Assembly: GCA_018398805.1 (NCBI GenBank)
Contig: JAGFBZ010001932.1
Span: 124,001 to 188,000, forward strand
Origin: Hirundichthys speculiger
Lineage: Eukaryota > Chordata > Actinopteri > Beloniformes > Exocoetidae
DNA: 64,000 nucleotides
Reading direction: 5' to 3'
Positions within the stretch are counted from its first letter, which is position 1. Every line of letters begins with the position of its first letter. The translations under genes and the position numbers were made by a program. Below are positions 25,850 through 37,342 of the stretch, in pieces. The notes beneath the pieces were generated by a model. The model ran no database searches. It was not told the DNA's origin and was given only the letters and a program-made list of their open reading frames with translations.

Positions 25850-26210
25850 TTAACTCATTATTATATTAAACTCAGTGTTTGTGGTTGTAAACCTACTCTC
25901 ACACAGGTGATGTTTACAGAGTCCGTTGCTATGGTAACTGACTCTGTAAACATCACTTAGAGTATCCATTACCTTGGTTTCAGAAGCGGAAGCGATTCTT
26001 TGTTTTTCTTGTAGGCTAAATTTAGCATACTTAGCTCCGTGTTCGTTGTCTAAATGCCGACGTAGATTATACTCCTTTCGCGACTGACACCACCTCATAG
26101 TACAAAAGACGTACTGTTTTTAGGATCTTTGAGGTACAAACGTTGTATTAGTTTTTCCGTCGTTCATGAAACTGCCTTCCTTGTTCATCAATTTCTCTTT
26201 TCTTGGACAT
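25850..26210 (-). pseudogene. hAT transposase N-terminus (ZBED5/GTF2IRD2-like), frameshifted
   Basis: Starting at the ATG at 26208-26210 the minus strand reads MSKKREIDEQGRQFHERR. After a frame change it reads RLLYYEVVSV and, from about 26080, KEYNLRRHLDNEHGAKYAKF. This matches the N-terminal zinc-finger region of hAT-derived proteins of the ZBED5/GTF2IRD2 type. The Cys pair of the finger is degraded to Tyr, and the remaining transposase is deleted apart from a short tail. The family name rests on the wording of the motif block. Confidence 0.68.
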
Positions 26211-26573
26211 ATTGAGGTTTGTTTGTAGCAAGGTTATTATAGTTTTGAAATTTTCTTTAGTTTTTATTTTTATTTAGTTTTCCAGTTTGCTTTTTTATTT
26301 CAGTTTAGTTTTAGTTAGTTCAACAAGTAATTTAGTAGTTTTAGTTTAGTTTTTATTTTGAGGAATTGACTAGTTTCAGTTTAGTTTTTATTTAGTTTTA
26401 GTCTTAGTTTTAGTTTTTCTTCTTCTTGCAGTATGCAGCAGTTTATACACCTTTTCGACTTGAAAATTGTGGACATGCGCCCCCTAGTGGTCCCGCCATA
26501 ACTGGAGTGTGCGGTGCTCCATCAACTAACCCAAACACAGCAGCGTGGAGGATCTGTTACGGATAACACAGAC

Positions 26574-26622
26574 ATGTCTTGGATTGATGATGTTAGGCAG
26601 TGGCCTCCAGTTACAGATGAAG
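26574..26622 (+). pseudogene. Short first exon, unrecognised (possible transposon-borne nuclease gene)
   Basis: An ATG at 26574 opens MSWIDDVRQWPPVTDEG and is followed by a plausible splice donor (GTAGTT) at 26623. I associate this type of N-terminus with fish transposon genes of the YqaJ-nuclease kind, but this is from memory and unverified. The downstream exons are deleted. Confidence 0.3.
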
Positions 26623-26819
26623 GTAGTTTATCGCTGTTTTTAATGATTGGTTATGGAAATAGCATGATCTATTCCCATAATCAAACACTAAAAACTGTGG
26701 AACGCTGGCTATAACTAACGTCAACAAGCCATAAAGATTATGCTGCTGTAATGTTAACGTGAGCGGTAATTAGGCTATGTGTTAATGTTATATTTAATTA
26801 TTTTATCATTCTCTAAGTC

Positions 26820-26848
26820 ATTCATTCATTCATTCATTCATTCATTTA
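26820..26848. repeat. (ATTC)n microsatellite
   Basis: Seven tandem tetranucleotide units inside the inner DNA element. Confidence 0.9.
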
Positions 26849-26969
26849 TAGGCTTGTGCTAGTGCCGAGGGCTACAGTAGCCTCATACTGCTGTTCTTTT
26901 GGCCAGAATCGTCCGGGACTCTCAGCGAGACTATGAGTAGTACGAGATTGAATGTTAACGAAAACTCAC

Positions 26970-27122
26970 CCGGCTGTATTCATTTGGAACAAAGTCCTTT
27001 CTGTTGATATTTTTCACCCACGTCTTAACTTCTTGTTCTGCAAACAAGGCAGTCTTCGTGCATACTTTCTTCTTCCATTGTCGAATTTTCACACCATTGT
27101 TGGCACAGTTTATGACGGAACA
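26970..27122 (-). pseudogene. THAP zinc-finger exon
   Basis: The minus strand from 27122 reads CSVINCANNGVKIRQWKKK, then EVKTWVKNINRKDFVPNEYS, ending at a good splice donor (CGG|GTGAGT, donor at 26964-26969). The Cys-x4-Cys start, the central Trp and the Pro in DFVPNEYS match the first half of a THAP (C2CH) DNA-binding domain; the C-terminal Cys-His pair would lie in the next, missing exon. THAP domains are used by several DNA-transposon transposases. No start codon is visible in frame just upstream (a stop precedes CSVIN), so the exon is damaged or begins elsewhere. Confidence 0.6.
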
Positions 27123-27850
27123 TTATTCCCACTCGACCGACTCGACATTATAAAAATATATATTTGTAGAAAGAGAAAAACACTGGTTAATCTGCGAGCC
27201 GGTGAAAGTGTCGCTCTGTAGCACACTCCAGCAATGGCGGACGGGGTACTTCCGGGGGGCTGGCCCGAAAAGGTCTATATCCGCTATGCTGCCCCCTCTC
27301 TGGAGGGAGGGTTCATAGCGGCTGCTGCAGGACAGGCAGTAATCTCTATGGCAGTAATCGAGGGAGAAAACGAAATGACAACGAAAACGAAGCTGAATTT
27401 ATCTACAATTCAGTTTAGTTTTAGTTAGTTTTACATCCTTCATTGTAGTTTTTATTTAGTTTTCGTTTTTTTTTTTATTGTAGTTTTTATTTTTATTTCA
27501 GTTAACTGAAATATTTTTTCATTGCTAGTTTTAGTTTTAGTCTTAGTTTTCGTTAACTATAATAACCCTGGTTTGTAGAGGTTTTTCTGAAGTCCATCAG
27601 CTCTCAAAATCGTCTTGATGTCTTGCTCATGCTGAGATACTGATATCGTTGTGGGTGACGATGAAATGCATTGTGGGAGATGTAGTTTATTGTCAATATG
27701 CACTTTAGAGCGGAGTAAGCTTATTTTAAGTCCTAAAATATTGGTTTAACATTTAAGCCAATAATGCACAAGCTCTCGAGGGCCACATAAAATGAAGTGG
27801 TGGGCCACATTTGGCCCGCAGGCCTTGAATTGGACACATGTGCTGTTGAC

Positions 27851-29213
27851 CATGCCAAACTCTTAGATTGCAAAGTCGGTTAAGTTTGTGCCAGAGGTGA
27901 GCCATTATTCACTAAGGCAATATGTTGTGTCTTTCCACACATTTGTTAGGAGCACGATGGTTCGGCAGACAGGAGAACCCATACAAACGAGCTTGCTGTC
28001 AAATTTTGGCAAGCTCCCCTGTCATATTCTGTCTCCGTGCTCTCTGCTGTCCTTTAACTATGTGCTTCAGTGGCTCCCTGAGTATCAGAGAGCAGTGGGA
28101 CGAATTGCATTTCAAACACTGCGCAGTAAAGCAGTGACCCTGGGAACGCTGTTCAGCCACACAAAGAGAGAAGAATGTGTGGGTTGATGGGGCTGATCTG
28201 ACCCTACTTTGTTTAAATCATAACTGACTGCTGCTGCTGCTGTGTTTGCAGAAAAGGGAGGGAGGGCTGAGCAGGACAAGACAAGAAATGTTCTTTTTGG
28301 GAGCAATGTACTTTTTAAAAAGAAAAACAAGTATGAGCGTTTCCAATTATTAGCTGAGACAGATGCCGTAAACATGCATAAAAATATCAAATGTCACATC
28401 GTGTCCTTCCCTCTCTTGCTCCTCTCCCAACTCCGTTTGATCCAGTGTGTTGTTGGTACACAAGCACAAACTCAATCTGCCTCTAATGATTGTTTTATTG
28501 ACGAGGCGAGGGGCTATTCACTCACGCGGTCCTGCAACAACTACAGGCCAAATCAGTTGGAGAAAGGGAAGAAAAGACACTGAACAACCCAGAAATTGAG
28601 AGCCAGCGGGAAAGGATTGGAGCTTTATTTACACTCCACTGAAAAATACTCTGGACGAAATAATGAACTTTCCAGCCAAAGCACAGCAATTGTCTTCGAT
28701 TTGGATGCTGTATAGAGAGTGGACTTAACATCATGAGACAGATGAAAAATAAAGCAATTTTTCCAAAAGTCGAAAACAATATATTAACCTCAGTAGTCAT
28801 ATAACACCATCGTACACCATACATTTTATTTTTCATCATTTAGGGGGTGGATCTAAGAAGATATGACAACATAGGGTAAAAGAATAGCCCTATCACAGCT
28901 GATAATGAGGTCAAGAATAAGGACATTTTGAAGGATTTTTCAAAGTATCTGAAGAAGCAATCAGGCTCATCGGGGTAAAGAGATTACAGATAGAGGAGAC
29001 TGGTGTCTGATCTTGTTCCTCCCTGCAAAATTCATTTTCAAATAGGTTTTAGCCTGCTTATGAAAAAAAAGAAAACTATATGTATCTTAGGTCTGTTTGA
29101 AGTGTTGGTTCTGCTCTCCCTTAAAAATTAACAAGATATAAGAGGCAATTTTCTGTGACCAAGAAAGGGGGTTTTAGGAATAAATATGATGACTGTGAAA
29201 TGTCTTTGACTAA
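27851..29213. other. Anonymous non-coding DNA
   Basis: Overlapping open frames near 27888-28187, 28112-28390, 28242-28583 and 28522-28839 occur on both strands. None shows a recognisable domain or a consistent splice structure. A (CTG)5 run lies near 28227. Confidence 0.45.
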
Positions 29214-29833
29214 GCTGTGTTCACACTGGCAGCCCAAATCCAGTTTTTTCGCATATCCAGTCAGAATGGGATCTGATGTTTTGTAAATGACCAGATCTGA
29301 TCTGTGAGTCCTTGTTGTTGTTGTTCAGTCATTCATACAGTCGCTGAGATAATCTACAAGCATCGAAGGAATAAGAACAAGCAAAAACTGGAGGGCAGTG
29401 AACTGTCTTTGCCACTGTTGTAAATGATTATATGGAGCCGCAGTGCAAATTTTTTGAAAGTTGCACCAAGTGTCAGAAATGGAGAGAGCTTCTGTGTGCT
29501 CCTTTACTTCGGGCAGCTGTCTCCGCTGGTGTGTCAGCGGGTAAAGTGTGTGTGTGGTGTGTCTCTGGTAGATGTCGTTATTTGTATCACATTGAGCGTA
29601 ACATGTAAGGCTACTTGAAAATCCTGTTTGAGCATCCAGGTCATTCAGATTGAGATGCATTTCTGTGCAAATCTGATTAGAATTACATATGAAACCTTTT
29701 CAATATCTAGTTTAAATCTAGTTTTAAAAAAAAAAATCACTTTTTTTGTGTGAGTTCAGACTGTCAAGGAAATCTATCGAGATACAATTTGGATACGCTA
29801 AAAATGGATTTGGGCTGGCAGAGAGAACCTAGC
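29214..29833. mobile_element. Terminal-inverted-repeat DNA element, superfamily unclear
   Basis: The left end GCTGTGTTCACACTGGCAGC and the reverse complement of the right end, GCTAGGTTCTCTCTGCCAGC, are inverted repeats with about 5 mismatches in 22. They continue with CCAAATCCA and a GCATATCC / GCGTATCC pair. The interior words (CAGATCTGATCT, GTTCAGACTG) fit a common fish non-autonomous DNA transposon. No convincing target duplication is visible. Confidence 0.6.
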
Positions 29834-29959
29834 TTTAAACACAAAACATCAGTTGATGATCTCCCATGCTATAAATCAAATGCAAACCTGATGAATGTTC
29901 ATTGTTTGCATCCTACAGCTCTGAAGTTATATATGCTTAAGCTTCCCTGTCGAGGCGCC

Positions 29960-30480
29960 TACTGAAATCCTTAGATAACCGGCTTAGTACACAAATGAAT
30001 ATGTTTCTGTCCTCAAAAGCCTGGGAGAAATGTTTTGTATCAACCACAGAGTTTTGCCTGCTTGTACCAGGGTGAAGAGCATACAGTAATCAAAGCTGGA
30101 AGAAATAAAAGGTTGAATTACCCTTTTCCAAGTCTGCACATGAAAGAATTTATCTGTTCTTTGTTCGGCTTCTTGGGCCAACAAAGCAGAACTCAACCTT
30201 TTTCGACTTTGAGCGTCAAAAACAGGTCTGTGTTGAAAATAATACCCAAGTTGTGGTCCTCTTTTTGAGCGTTAGTTTATTAGATTAGACCCCTAGACTA
30301 ATCATTGCACATCCAATTTCAGATTGGAACATAATACTTGATGTATCTGTTTTACCCTGCTTTAAAGGATCATATAATTGGGTATCATCTGAAGTGCAAT
30401 AGAAATCAATGCCATGGCTTTGTATATTCTCTGGAATAGAGGAGCATTAGAGTGGCAGGCATCACCAACCACTACAGAGA
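29960..30480 (-). mobile_element. Jockey-group LINE RT fragment
   Basis: The minus strand contains the catalytic box as CTSDDTQLYDP (about 30369-30397; the family norm is YADD) and, 200-350 bp further on, WKRVIQPFISSSFDYCMLF and LIQNISPRLLRTET. These correspond to the LEKVIHAFISSRLDYCN and LVQNAAARLLTGT blocks of fish LINEs. Several frame changes and stops separate the blocks. Confidence 0.7.
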
Positions 30481-30552
30481 AGGACTTAAAATTTTAGATT
30501 AAATTTTAAATAAGACATAGATCTTTTTGTAGCCGTCTCATTGACACCAACA

Positions 30553-30650
30553 TTAGAGATGCACCGAATGCAATTTTCTAGACAGACTCAGTTTCAGGTT
30601 TTTGTAAAGTTCTGACCTGCTGATTCAGATTTTGCATGATTTAGACCTGT
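30553..30650. mobile_element. One end of a hAT MITE
   Basis: TAGAGATGCACCGAATGCAA at 30553, followed by AATTTTCTAGACAGACTC and GTTCTGACCTGCTGATTCAG, resembles the left end of fish hAT elements whose terminus reads TAGAGATGCACCGAT. The terminus also resembles that of the hAT at 10083. No partner end was found nearby. Confidence 0.45.
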
Positions 30651-32214
30651 GATAAAAAGCATACAGTTTGGAAATGAAGACCCTCAGACATCTATTATGA
30701 TGTTTCAATCATGACTTTATTTTCTTAACAGGATTCTATGAACTAATTCTGCCGCACAAACCATTTCTCATGAGGATTACCATATTTATTTTTTAGCCGG
30801 GTAAACTTTCAGCATGAGTCAACAGTGATTATCATCCCTGAGAGTAATAATAATAATAGAGAAAAAATAATAAGAATAATAATGGAAACAGCTGTTATTT
30901 AAATATGCATGTCCTGAGCTCTTTAAAAAACAAAGTTTTTCCATCTTTCATGTAAAAAAAAACTGGTTATCTCAACACTGGGAACTGGTAAAGTCTGGAC
31001 ACACAAACACAAGCAAACAGATGTGAAACTATATAAGAACTGCAGATCAGAGAGAAACTCAAAAATGTTTGGCCTGAGAGATTAAGAAGGTGAAGAAAAA
31101 AAAAGATGGAAAAAGAAATTGTCTGTTCTGTGTATCTCTAAGATAAATGAGTGCAGCTTGACTTTCTGAAATAATGAGATGCATCACAGAAGCTCTTTAT
31201 TAAAATCAGTGCGCTGCAGCTGCGGAACAATAAACAACGTAGTAAATTAAAAACACATTTTGCCATCTTGGACAGCAAGTCAAGTGGAAAAGGTCACCAC
31301 ACAAGATCAACAAATTAGTTTACTGCAGATCAAGAAACATAACTGTTGCTGTTTTAGCCAGGCAGTACGTGCATTTGGTGTTCACCCCCAGTGTGCTCAT
31401 TTTAAATAATGACCGCATATCAGAAAATCACCTACTTTTCATTTCTGTTTTGCCTTCTCCCGAAGATGCCTCTCAAAATGTTCCTGTATTGTTATATTTT
31501 GGCAGGCTGCGTTAAGTCCTCAGCGACAGTAATGAGGAGCCAAAACATGTAGATTATGTCTTTGCATCAGAGGAAAACATCCATGTTTGTCAGAGAGAGC
31601 AGTAGAGAGTGCATATGTGTGCAGGTATCACTTCTACAGCAGCTGGAGACAATGAAGTTGCTGAGTCGTGTTGGAATCTGCTTTTATACCCTTTTATACC
31701 CTTCGTCCACCTCCTCTTCCTCTTTCTCTCATTTCACATGTCTGAGCCATTCCAAGAGAGGATCACTGATCAGGGATGTGTGTTTCTTTCTGTACATGTG
31801 CTAACATGTGTGAGACAGAAAGACTGGAAAAGCACTGAGATGTAAGTATTTTTCATCCTTGGCTGTTTAAGTGGCATCCAGCCTGAGAAAATAAAGCCGT
31901 CATGCATGCTGTTGTTTGTGTAAGCGTGCGTGGGTATTTTGTCGTGTTTTGTATTAACAAGAGGATCACAATTCCTTCTTAGGAGCTTCCCTCCCTCTCT
32001 TCTATTGCAGTCTCATTGTGACACCCACTGCCAGTGCTGCCAGCAGATACTGCTTTTTACTGTACGTCTTTGTATAGAGACCAGCATATTGCAATGATCC
32101 ATCACACAGCATCTAACATGCTTTTGTCCTGCAGCCTTTGTAAGGTGCCAATTCACCACAAAACTTTAATGCTCCTTATCACAAATTCTCCATAAGTGCA
32201 TATTAAAGTAGAAC
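30651..32214. other. Anonymous non-coding DNA
   Basis: No gene or repeat recognised; AT-rich with short A-runs and an (AAT)n stretch near 30846-30890. Confidence 0.45.
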
Positions 32215-32392
32215 AACTGAGATCTCCCTGCTCCAACACACCTGATTCACTATTGAAATGAATAGGTCAGCTTTTTATCATGCTCTGCACAAACCTGTGA
32301 GTCTGTGACCTGTTCATTTGAATCAGGTGTGTTGGATCAGGGAAATCAGCATTCCCCAGTCCAAGTCCTTGAGGGCCTGGATTGGGGAAAAG
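32215..32392. mobile_element. Short hAT-type MITE, related to 18478-18689
   Basis: Perfect 16-bp internal arms CCAACACACCTGATTC (32233-32248) and GAATCAGGTGTGTTGG (32320-32335) surround an ATGAATAGGTC core. The right side continues with CCTTGAGGGCCTGGATTGG, as in the family with CCTTGAGGACTGGATTTGG ends. The left terminus is decayed and no target duplication was found. Confidence 0.6.
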
Positions 32393-35300
32393 AGTATAAA
32401 TACGGCATAAGCAGCCCTTTTCCCTTGTATTTGTGGGATGTAGCTCATTGGATCAGCATTACTGCAGCAGTGCTGAGAGGCTAACTTAGTTCAAGGGGAA
32501 TGACAGCATGCATTTATCACAAGTCTCTGAACATTAGCATAAAAGCGTGTGCCCAGCAGCCAGCTCTTGCTCCCGGGGCACCTCAGTTGTTGTTGTGCAT
32601 TGAGTGAAGGCATTATCACTGCCCTGACTTGGCGCTCTGACACAGGTTAGGGCTAATCATCCCCTGTGGGAGAATCAATAGCTACTGCAATTCAGTTGGA
32701 AGGAGCAAAAAGGAGAGCAGAAAGCAAAGAAAGGAGCGGTGGATAAAAAGGATTTACCACAAGATGATTTTTAAGTATGCAGGCAGTTTTGATGTGTGCC
32801 CCCATTGATTAAAAATACTGCTGTTAAGTTGGCAAAGTACATTTTTGCAGTCACTCTTTCTCCTCCAGACAGGATTTTATTTGATTTTTTTTACAATGTC
32901 AAATTCCAGAGAAATAATTTCCTAGTGATGGAGTTGCAAGCAAAGGTCCTCTTTAAAGGCACTCTGTGTAGAAATGCCACTTCTGACCACAAGGGACATA
33001 TAGATGTGCTGTGCAAAGTTGAGCTGACCAGGCACAAAAAAATGTCATTGCCAGTAATTATATGCTTTGCTACACGGTACATGACAATAAAGAATCCTAA
33101 ATTTTGAATCTTGTGGACAACAAACACTGTCAATACTTAATAAGAGGTGCGGACGGTTTAGGCATGTCTTGTAATGCCACTTTGTCTCACTAGAGGTGCA
33201 TTTTGTCGTGTCTTATACCGGGGCTGATGCCTGAACTTTGCTACATGCTGCCCCTAAAAGGGAAGAAGCGGTAATGCTACATAAAATGGCTTTAATCTGC
33301 CTCTTTTTTTTAACTATTAAGTTTTGCAAGTCTCTAGAAAGTGCATTTCCACACTCAGCTCCAAATCAGCACAGTTCCTTCTGAATTTAAGTCCTGTTCC
33401 TGTTCCATTGTCTGTAGCTCCAATTTAAGTCTCTTGATGCCCTGTACAGCCCTTTAGAAAAGACAACTGACACTCAATTTCTGCTTTTCCACTTATACTT
33501 GCTACTTTAAGTGTTTTCCCACTGATGGTTGAGGCTGCATACAGAGTGCCATAATAGTCGCCTCTTAAGGCTCAAAGTGGTGAGTGTGGGAGAGAGTCCA
33601 TTTTAGTGACACAAGAAAATTAAATATGAGTACAAAAAGTAAAAAAATGAATAAAGATTTTTTAGCTCTGGGAGCCTTTATTGACAATTTATTGACCTGG
33701 CCAGCCATCCCAATACTTTTCCTCTTCGATACAAAGAATAAATCTGAATCCTCTGGATTTGGCTTTGATTTCCAAAGTAATCCAAAGGAATCCAGAGCTG
33801 TTTCTTGATCCCTTTGTACTGCCAATGGATCGAGAAAGATACACCAGAGGAAAAGCATAAAAAAAAAAAATAAAAAAAACCACACTAGTGTCAACAAAAA
33901 AAAACATTTTAACGTTCAGTAGGAATGCTGGCAAATGACCGGTGCTGGTTTGCTGTAAAAAAAAGTATTGATCCAAAGTGTTATTAGCTATTCTCTAGCC
34001 ATCTTGGTTGTTTTGAATATTGGCCCTTGGACGTTTAGTTTACACTGACGGTACTGGGCACCTACATGTTTTTTGAAATAGCTCTTTTTGGTCCCTCTTT
34101 TCAATTTATTAATCTATTCTGTTTTAAATGTCCGTGTACAAATGACAGTGTAGAGGGTTTATGTACCACAAAAGAAATAAATGCTCATTTTAGGTCAAAC
34201 TATGTGGCTGAGTCATCAGTTCTCGCTAGATGAAAAAAAAAAAAAGGGCTATTTCTGTGTTATTGTTATTGGTTTCACAGAAATATCAATGCAGCACATT
34301 TACAATGTGTAGTTCAACTTCTTAACACTGCATTTCATGGTGGACACACATAATGTGTTTAAATTTCACGCCTGTTCCACAGCGACAATATTCTCCTCCA
34401 TCACGGCCACAGTGAAATACATGTCAGATAATGAATTTTAAAAGTCGACCAGTGTCGACTTTATACCAAACCCCTTGTCTGGCTTACGATCAAAAAAAGT
34501 TATGAGGTCTCCAAGCTCCTGACCACTGTCAATTGTAGAGATGAAATTCAAATTTGGAGCTAAATACAAGTGGTGTAGAGGGTGGTTGAGAACCTCTCCC
34601 CTGAGACAAGGGTATAATTTAATTCAGTTTAGACTTGATAATGTTCACTGTGTGTTAGAGTGGTGGGAGAATTACGCCTGCCAGGCAAGAAACCACACTC
34701 TTCGACAAAGCGAGGATCGTTCGTAGTGAAACATCAGGATTAAAAGCCATTATACAATATGAATCATTTTAACTATGTGAGCCATGATGAAAAATAAACT
34801 TAAGTCTACGTTTACTAAGATTTCAGGCGACGGCACTGCTGATTATTAAAAGCTTACTTCAACAATAACAGTAAGCCCGTGATAGATTTTAAAGCTGCTC
34901 AGTCTTACCCATTGAGCAAGGAGCATTTGACTCACGCAACTGACATTTTTATCATATAGTCACCTACACGGCCATTTTTTATACATAAAAGGCGCGAAAG
35001 AGCAGCTCAACACAGCAGCGGCAAAATATTAACACCACTGAGGAGCAAAGCGAGAAATGTACATAAACCTGTTAAACTGTTGTAACTAATTCCCATGCAT
35101 GCCGGTCCGAGTCTCAAATAGAATGCAACAAGCTGCGGATAGCATTTTCATGATAAAACATACATAAACTTTGAGTATTCCTGTCAGGATAAACACCGGA
35201 GCCGAGCTGTACAGATATCCTGCAAACCCTGCACTGCAAACAGTAGGAAAGACAACGGGATGTACACAAGGTAGGTATAGGGAAGTCCTGTTACCGGGTC

Positions 35301-35480
35301 TGAGGACCCTGCATGTTCAGAAAATGCCACTTTGGGAAAACCTTGCACATTGAAAACAGGCTCAGCTAGCTGCTGACCAAGCAACAGCGTGTGAAGATTT
35401 TGGGAGTGAGAGCGAGCTGCTTGTTTGTATTTGCAGTTGGCAGCAGAGAATTTGGTGCATTTTGCTCAAAGCTTTAGATA
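32393..35480. other. Anonymous non-coding DNA
   Basis: Nothing firm is recognised. At about 33080-33115 the words CATGACAATAAAGAATCC and TTTTGAATC resemble a LINE 3' tail. A small palindrome (AAAGTCGAC-cagt-GTCGACTTT) lies at 34441-34462. Confidence 0.4.
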
Positions 35481-36317
35481 TACTGCCTGGCCAAAAAAAA
35501 AAAAAAAGACAACTAAAAAAAAGATCATACACTCTAATATTTCATTGATTGCTTTTAACTTTGATTACAGCATGCATTTGCTGTGGCATTGTTTCAATAA
35601 GCTTCTGCAACGTCACAAGATGTATTTCCATCCACTGTTGTATTAATTTTTCATCAAGATCTTGCATTGATGATGGTAGAGTCTGACCGCTGCACAACGT
35701 CTTCTCCAGCACATCCCAAAGATTCTCAATGGGGTTCAGGTCTGGACTCTCCATTAGTTGCCAATCCATGTGTGAAAATGATGCCTCATGCTCCCTGAAC
35801 CAGTCTTTCACAATTTGAGCCGATGAATCCTGGCATTGTCATCTTGGAATACACTGTGGCATCAGGGAATTCCATTGATGGAATAACCTGGTCATTCAGT
35901 ATATTCAGGTAGTCAGCTGACCTCATTCTTTGAGCTCATACTGTTGCTGAACCTGGACCTGACCAACTGCAGCAACCCCAGATCAGAACACTGCCCCCCT
36001 TGGTATTGGCCAGTTCTTAACCCAGTTTTGGTTGTTTCTGCAATCTCCTTAGATGTTTTCTCTGCTTGATGCATACCAATGATTTGACCTTTCACAAACA
36101 GACTAACATCTTTTCCACGACCACAGATGTGTCTTTCAATGTGGTTGTTTAGGAAATGAGAAGCAACTCATTGCACCAGTTGGGTTAAATAACTTGTTGC
36201 CAGCTGAAAGATAATCACCCATGCAGTAATTATCCAATAGGAGGCTCGTAGCCTATTTGCTTAGTTAAATCCAGACTTTTTTTTTTGGCGACTTTTTTTT
36301 TTTTTGGCCAGGCAGTG
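35481..36317 (-). mobile_element. Tc1/mariner-like element, internally deleted
   Basis: An 837-bp element bounded by TACTGCCTGGCC and GGCCAGGCAGTG (11 of 12 as inverted repeats), with A- or T-runs just inside and TA on both sides (35479-35480, 36318-36319), the Tc1/mariner duplication. The transposase trace on the minus strand keeps the N-terminal part (36095 onwards, including QIIGMHQAEKTSKEIAETTK) and the C-terminal part with [16 protein letters not shown]. An internal deletion and at least one frameshift make it dead. Confidence 0.88.
35542..35811 (-). pseudogene. Tc1-like transposase C-terminal fragment
   Basis: A frame ending in TGA at 35542 with [28 protein letters not shown] is the motif carrying the last catalytic acidic residue of the DDE triad in Tc1 elements. 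It is followed by [16 protein letters not shown] and a normal family C-terminus. The preceding [10 protein letters not shown] segment (about 35855-35815) is in another frame. Confidence 0.75.
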
Positions 36318-36319
36318 TA

Positions 36320-37334
36320 TTTTATTTAATGTTGAGTTTGAAGAAGTGGCTTCAGCAATAAAATAACAGGTGCAAACTGCAAGGCAAGTCCTTGTTTAGA
36401 ATTTAAGAGGCCAGATATATGCCGCAGATCTGTTTGCCAGACAGGGAAAGTCCTTATCTGGCCTTGACATTACAAATGGCTGATAACCTGAATGCAAAGT
36501 CTTTTCCTCTCTTTTATGGTTCCCTTAAATTTGAAAGGCAGTCAGATTCTCGCGAGATTTGTGAGATCTCTATCAAGGGAGAATACATTCTGACAGGCTC
36601 TAAGCTATCTATTTGTGACCAAAACACAAAAGATAGAAACAATGAGCATCCTGGACAAGCAGATTTGGGTTGTTTTACTGTGTGACGACAGTCAACATTG
36701 GCAGCTGATATTCACTGACTGTCTTGGTGCCTCATTGATCTGACCTGTTTAAAATAAGATTTTGACAGTGATGCTTCATCCAGTCACCTACCAAGTGTGT
36801 ACAGGTGTCTCCCCTTTTCCAAACAGTTTCTACAACTGGTTTACTCAGGATTTTGGTTTAATCTTGCTTAGTTTTCTTGTCTTGTTAGGTTTTAGCTTTG
36901 ATTTACTGGTCTACTTGTACATACCTCATCATGTTAAATCATACAAAGCTACACATTTAGACATAATTAAGGGCATGGCTGTTTTAAGCGACAGCTGCAA
37001 CTGAGGGCTGCAGTCGGTAAGCCCTAGTCGAGGGCCCAGATGGAGCTTCAGTGGGCCTTGTCTCAGCTCCAGTTGTACTTGTGTCAAATGAAGTACCGTA
37101 AATGTGGATGGATGGAAAGATACGATCAAAATGAATACAATGTAACACTAGTTAGCATCATAGCCATTAGCCTGTTTCAGATTTATAGCAGAGTCAGCTC
37201 CTGCCAACATGGTCCACTGCAGAGCAGCAAAAAAAGGCTTCAAAACCAGTCTTCAGAAAACCTATGAGTGATGTAACAGAGGGTTATTCCCCTTTTTATT
37301 GCAGTCTATGGGTTAGATTTTCTCCACTTGCGTC
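36320..37334. other. Anonymous non-coding DNA
   Basis: No supported gene. The open frame at 36762-37004 is hydrophobic in the middle but has no recognisable family. Confidence 0.4.
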
Positions 37335-37342
37335 ATGTCAGC

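Larger units (their letters stand above)
26430..27300. mobile_element. Inner inverted-repeat DNA element with two facing exons
   Basis: Inside the hAT at 26229-27570 two further matched inverted blocks exist: TATACACCTTTTCG (26444-26457) against CGAAAAGGTCTATA (27266-27279), and CCGCCATAACTGGAGTGTGC (26493-26512) against GCACACTCCAGCAATGGCGG (27221-27240, two mismatches). These look like the long imperfect termini of a third nested DNA transposon with most of its interior deleted. A THAP exon faces inwards from the right and a different exon faces inwards from the left. Exact ends and duplication are not resolved. Confidence 0.5.
26229..27570. mobile_element. hAT element nested in the previous hAT
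   Basis: A 1342-bp element with ends CAAGGTTATTATAGTT and AACTATAATAACCCTG (15 of 16 as inverted repeats) and a perfect 8-bp duplication GTTTGTAG at 26221-26228 and 27571-27578. Both subterminal regions are long TTTTAGTTT/TTTATTT arrays typical of this fish family. Its interior (about 26430-27300) has its own inverted repeats and two short coding exons, described separately. Confidence 0.9.
25677..27842 (-). mobile_element. hAT transposon with transposase N-terminus (minus strand)
   Basis: The left end CAGGGGTGTCAGAGTC and right end (reverse complement CACATGTGTCCAATTC) are imperfect inverted repeats. Both lead into GGCCACAT-rich subterminal DNA (GAGGGCCACATCAGC, GGGCCACATTTGGCC). Flanks CTGTAGAC and CTGTTGAC form a 7-of-8 duplication. 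The minus strand carries the transposase start (26210 to about 25850). A second hAT (26229-27570) is inserted 18 bp upstream of that ATG. Confidence 0.82.

Noticed and set aside
33080..33120. LINE 3' tail (CATGACAATAAAGAATCC)
   Set aside because: Too short to support alone; no ORF2 C-terminus upstream was recognised.
34436..34464. Small palindrome AAAGTCGAC-cagt-GTCGACTTT as a regulatory site
   Set aside because: Nine-bp arms are within what chance provides in 64 kb, and nothing nearby supports a promoter or terminator.
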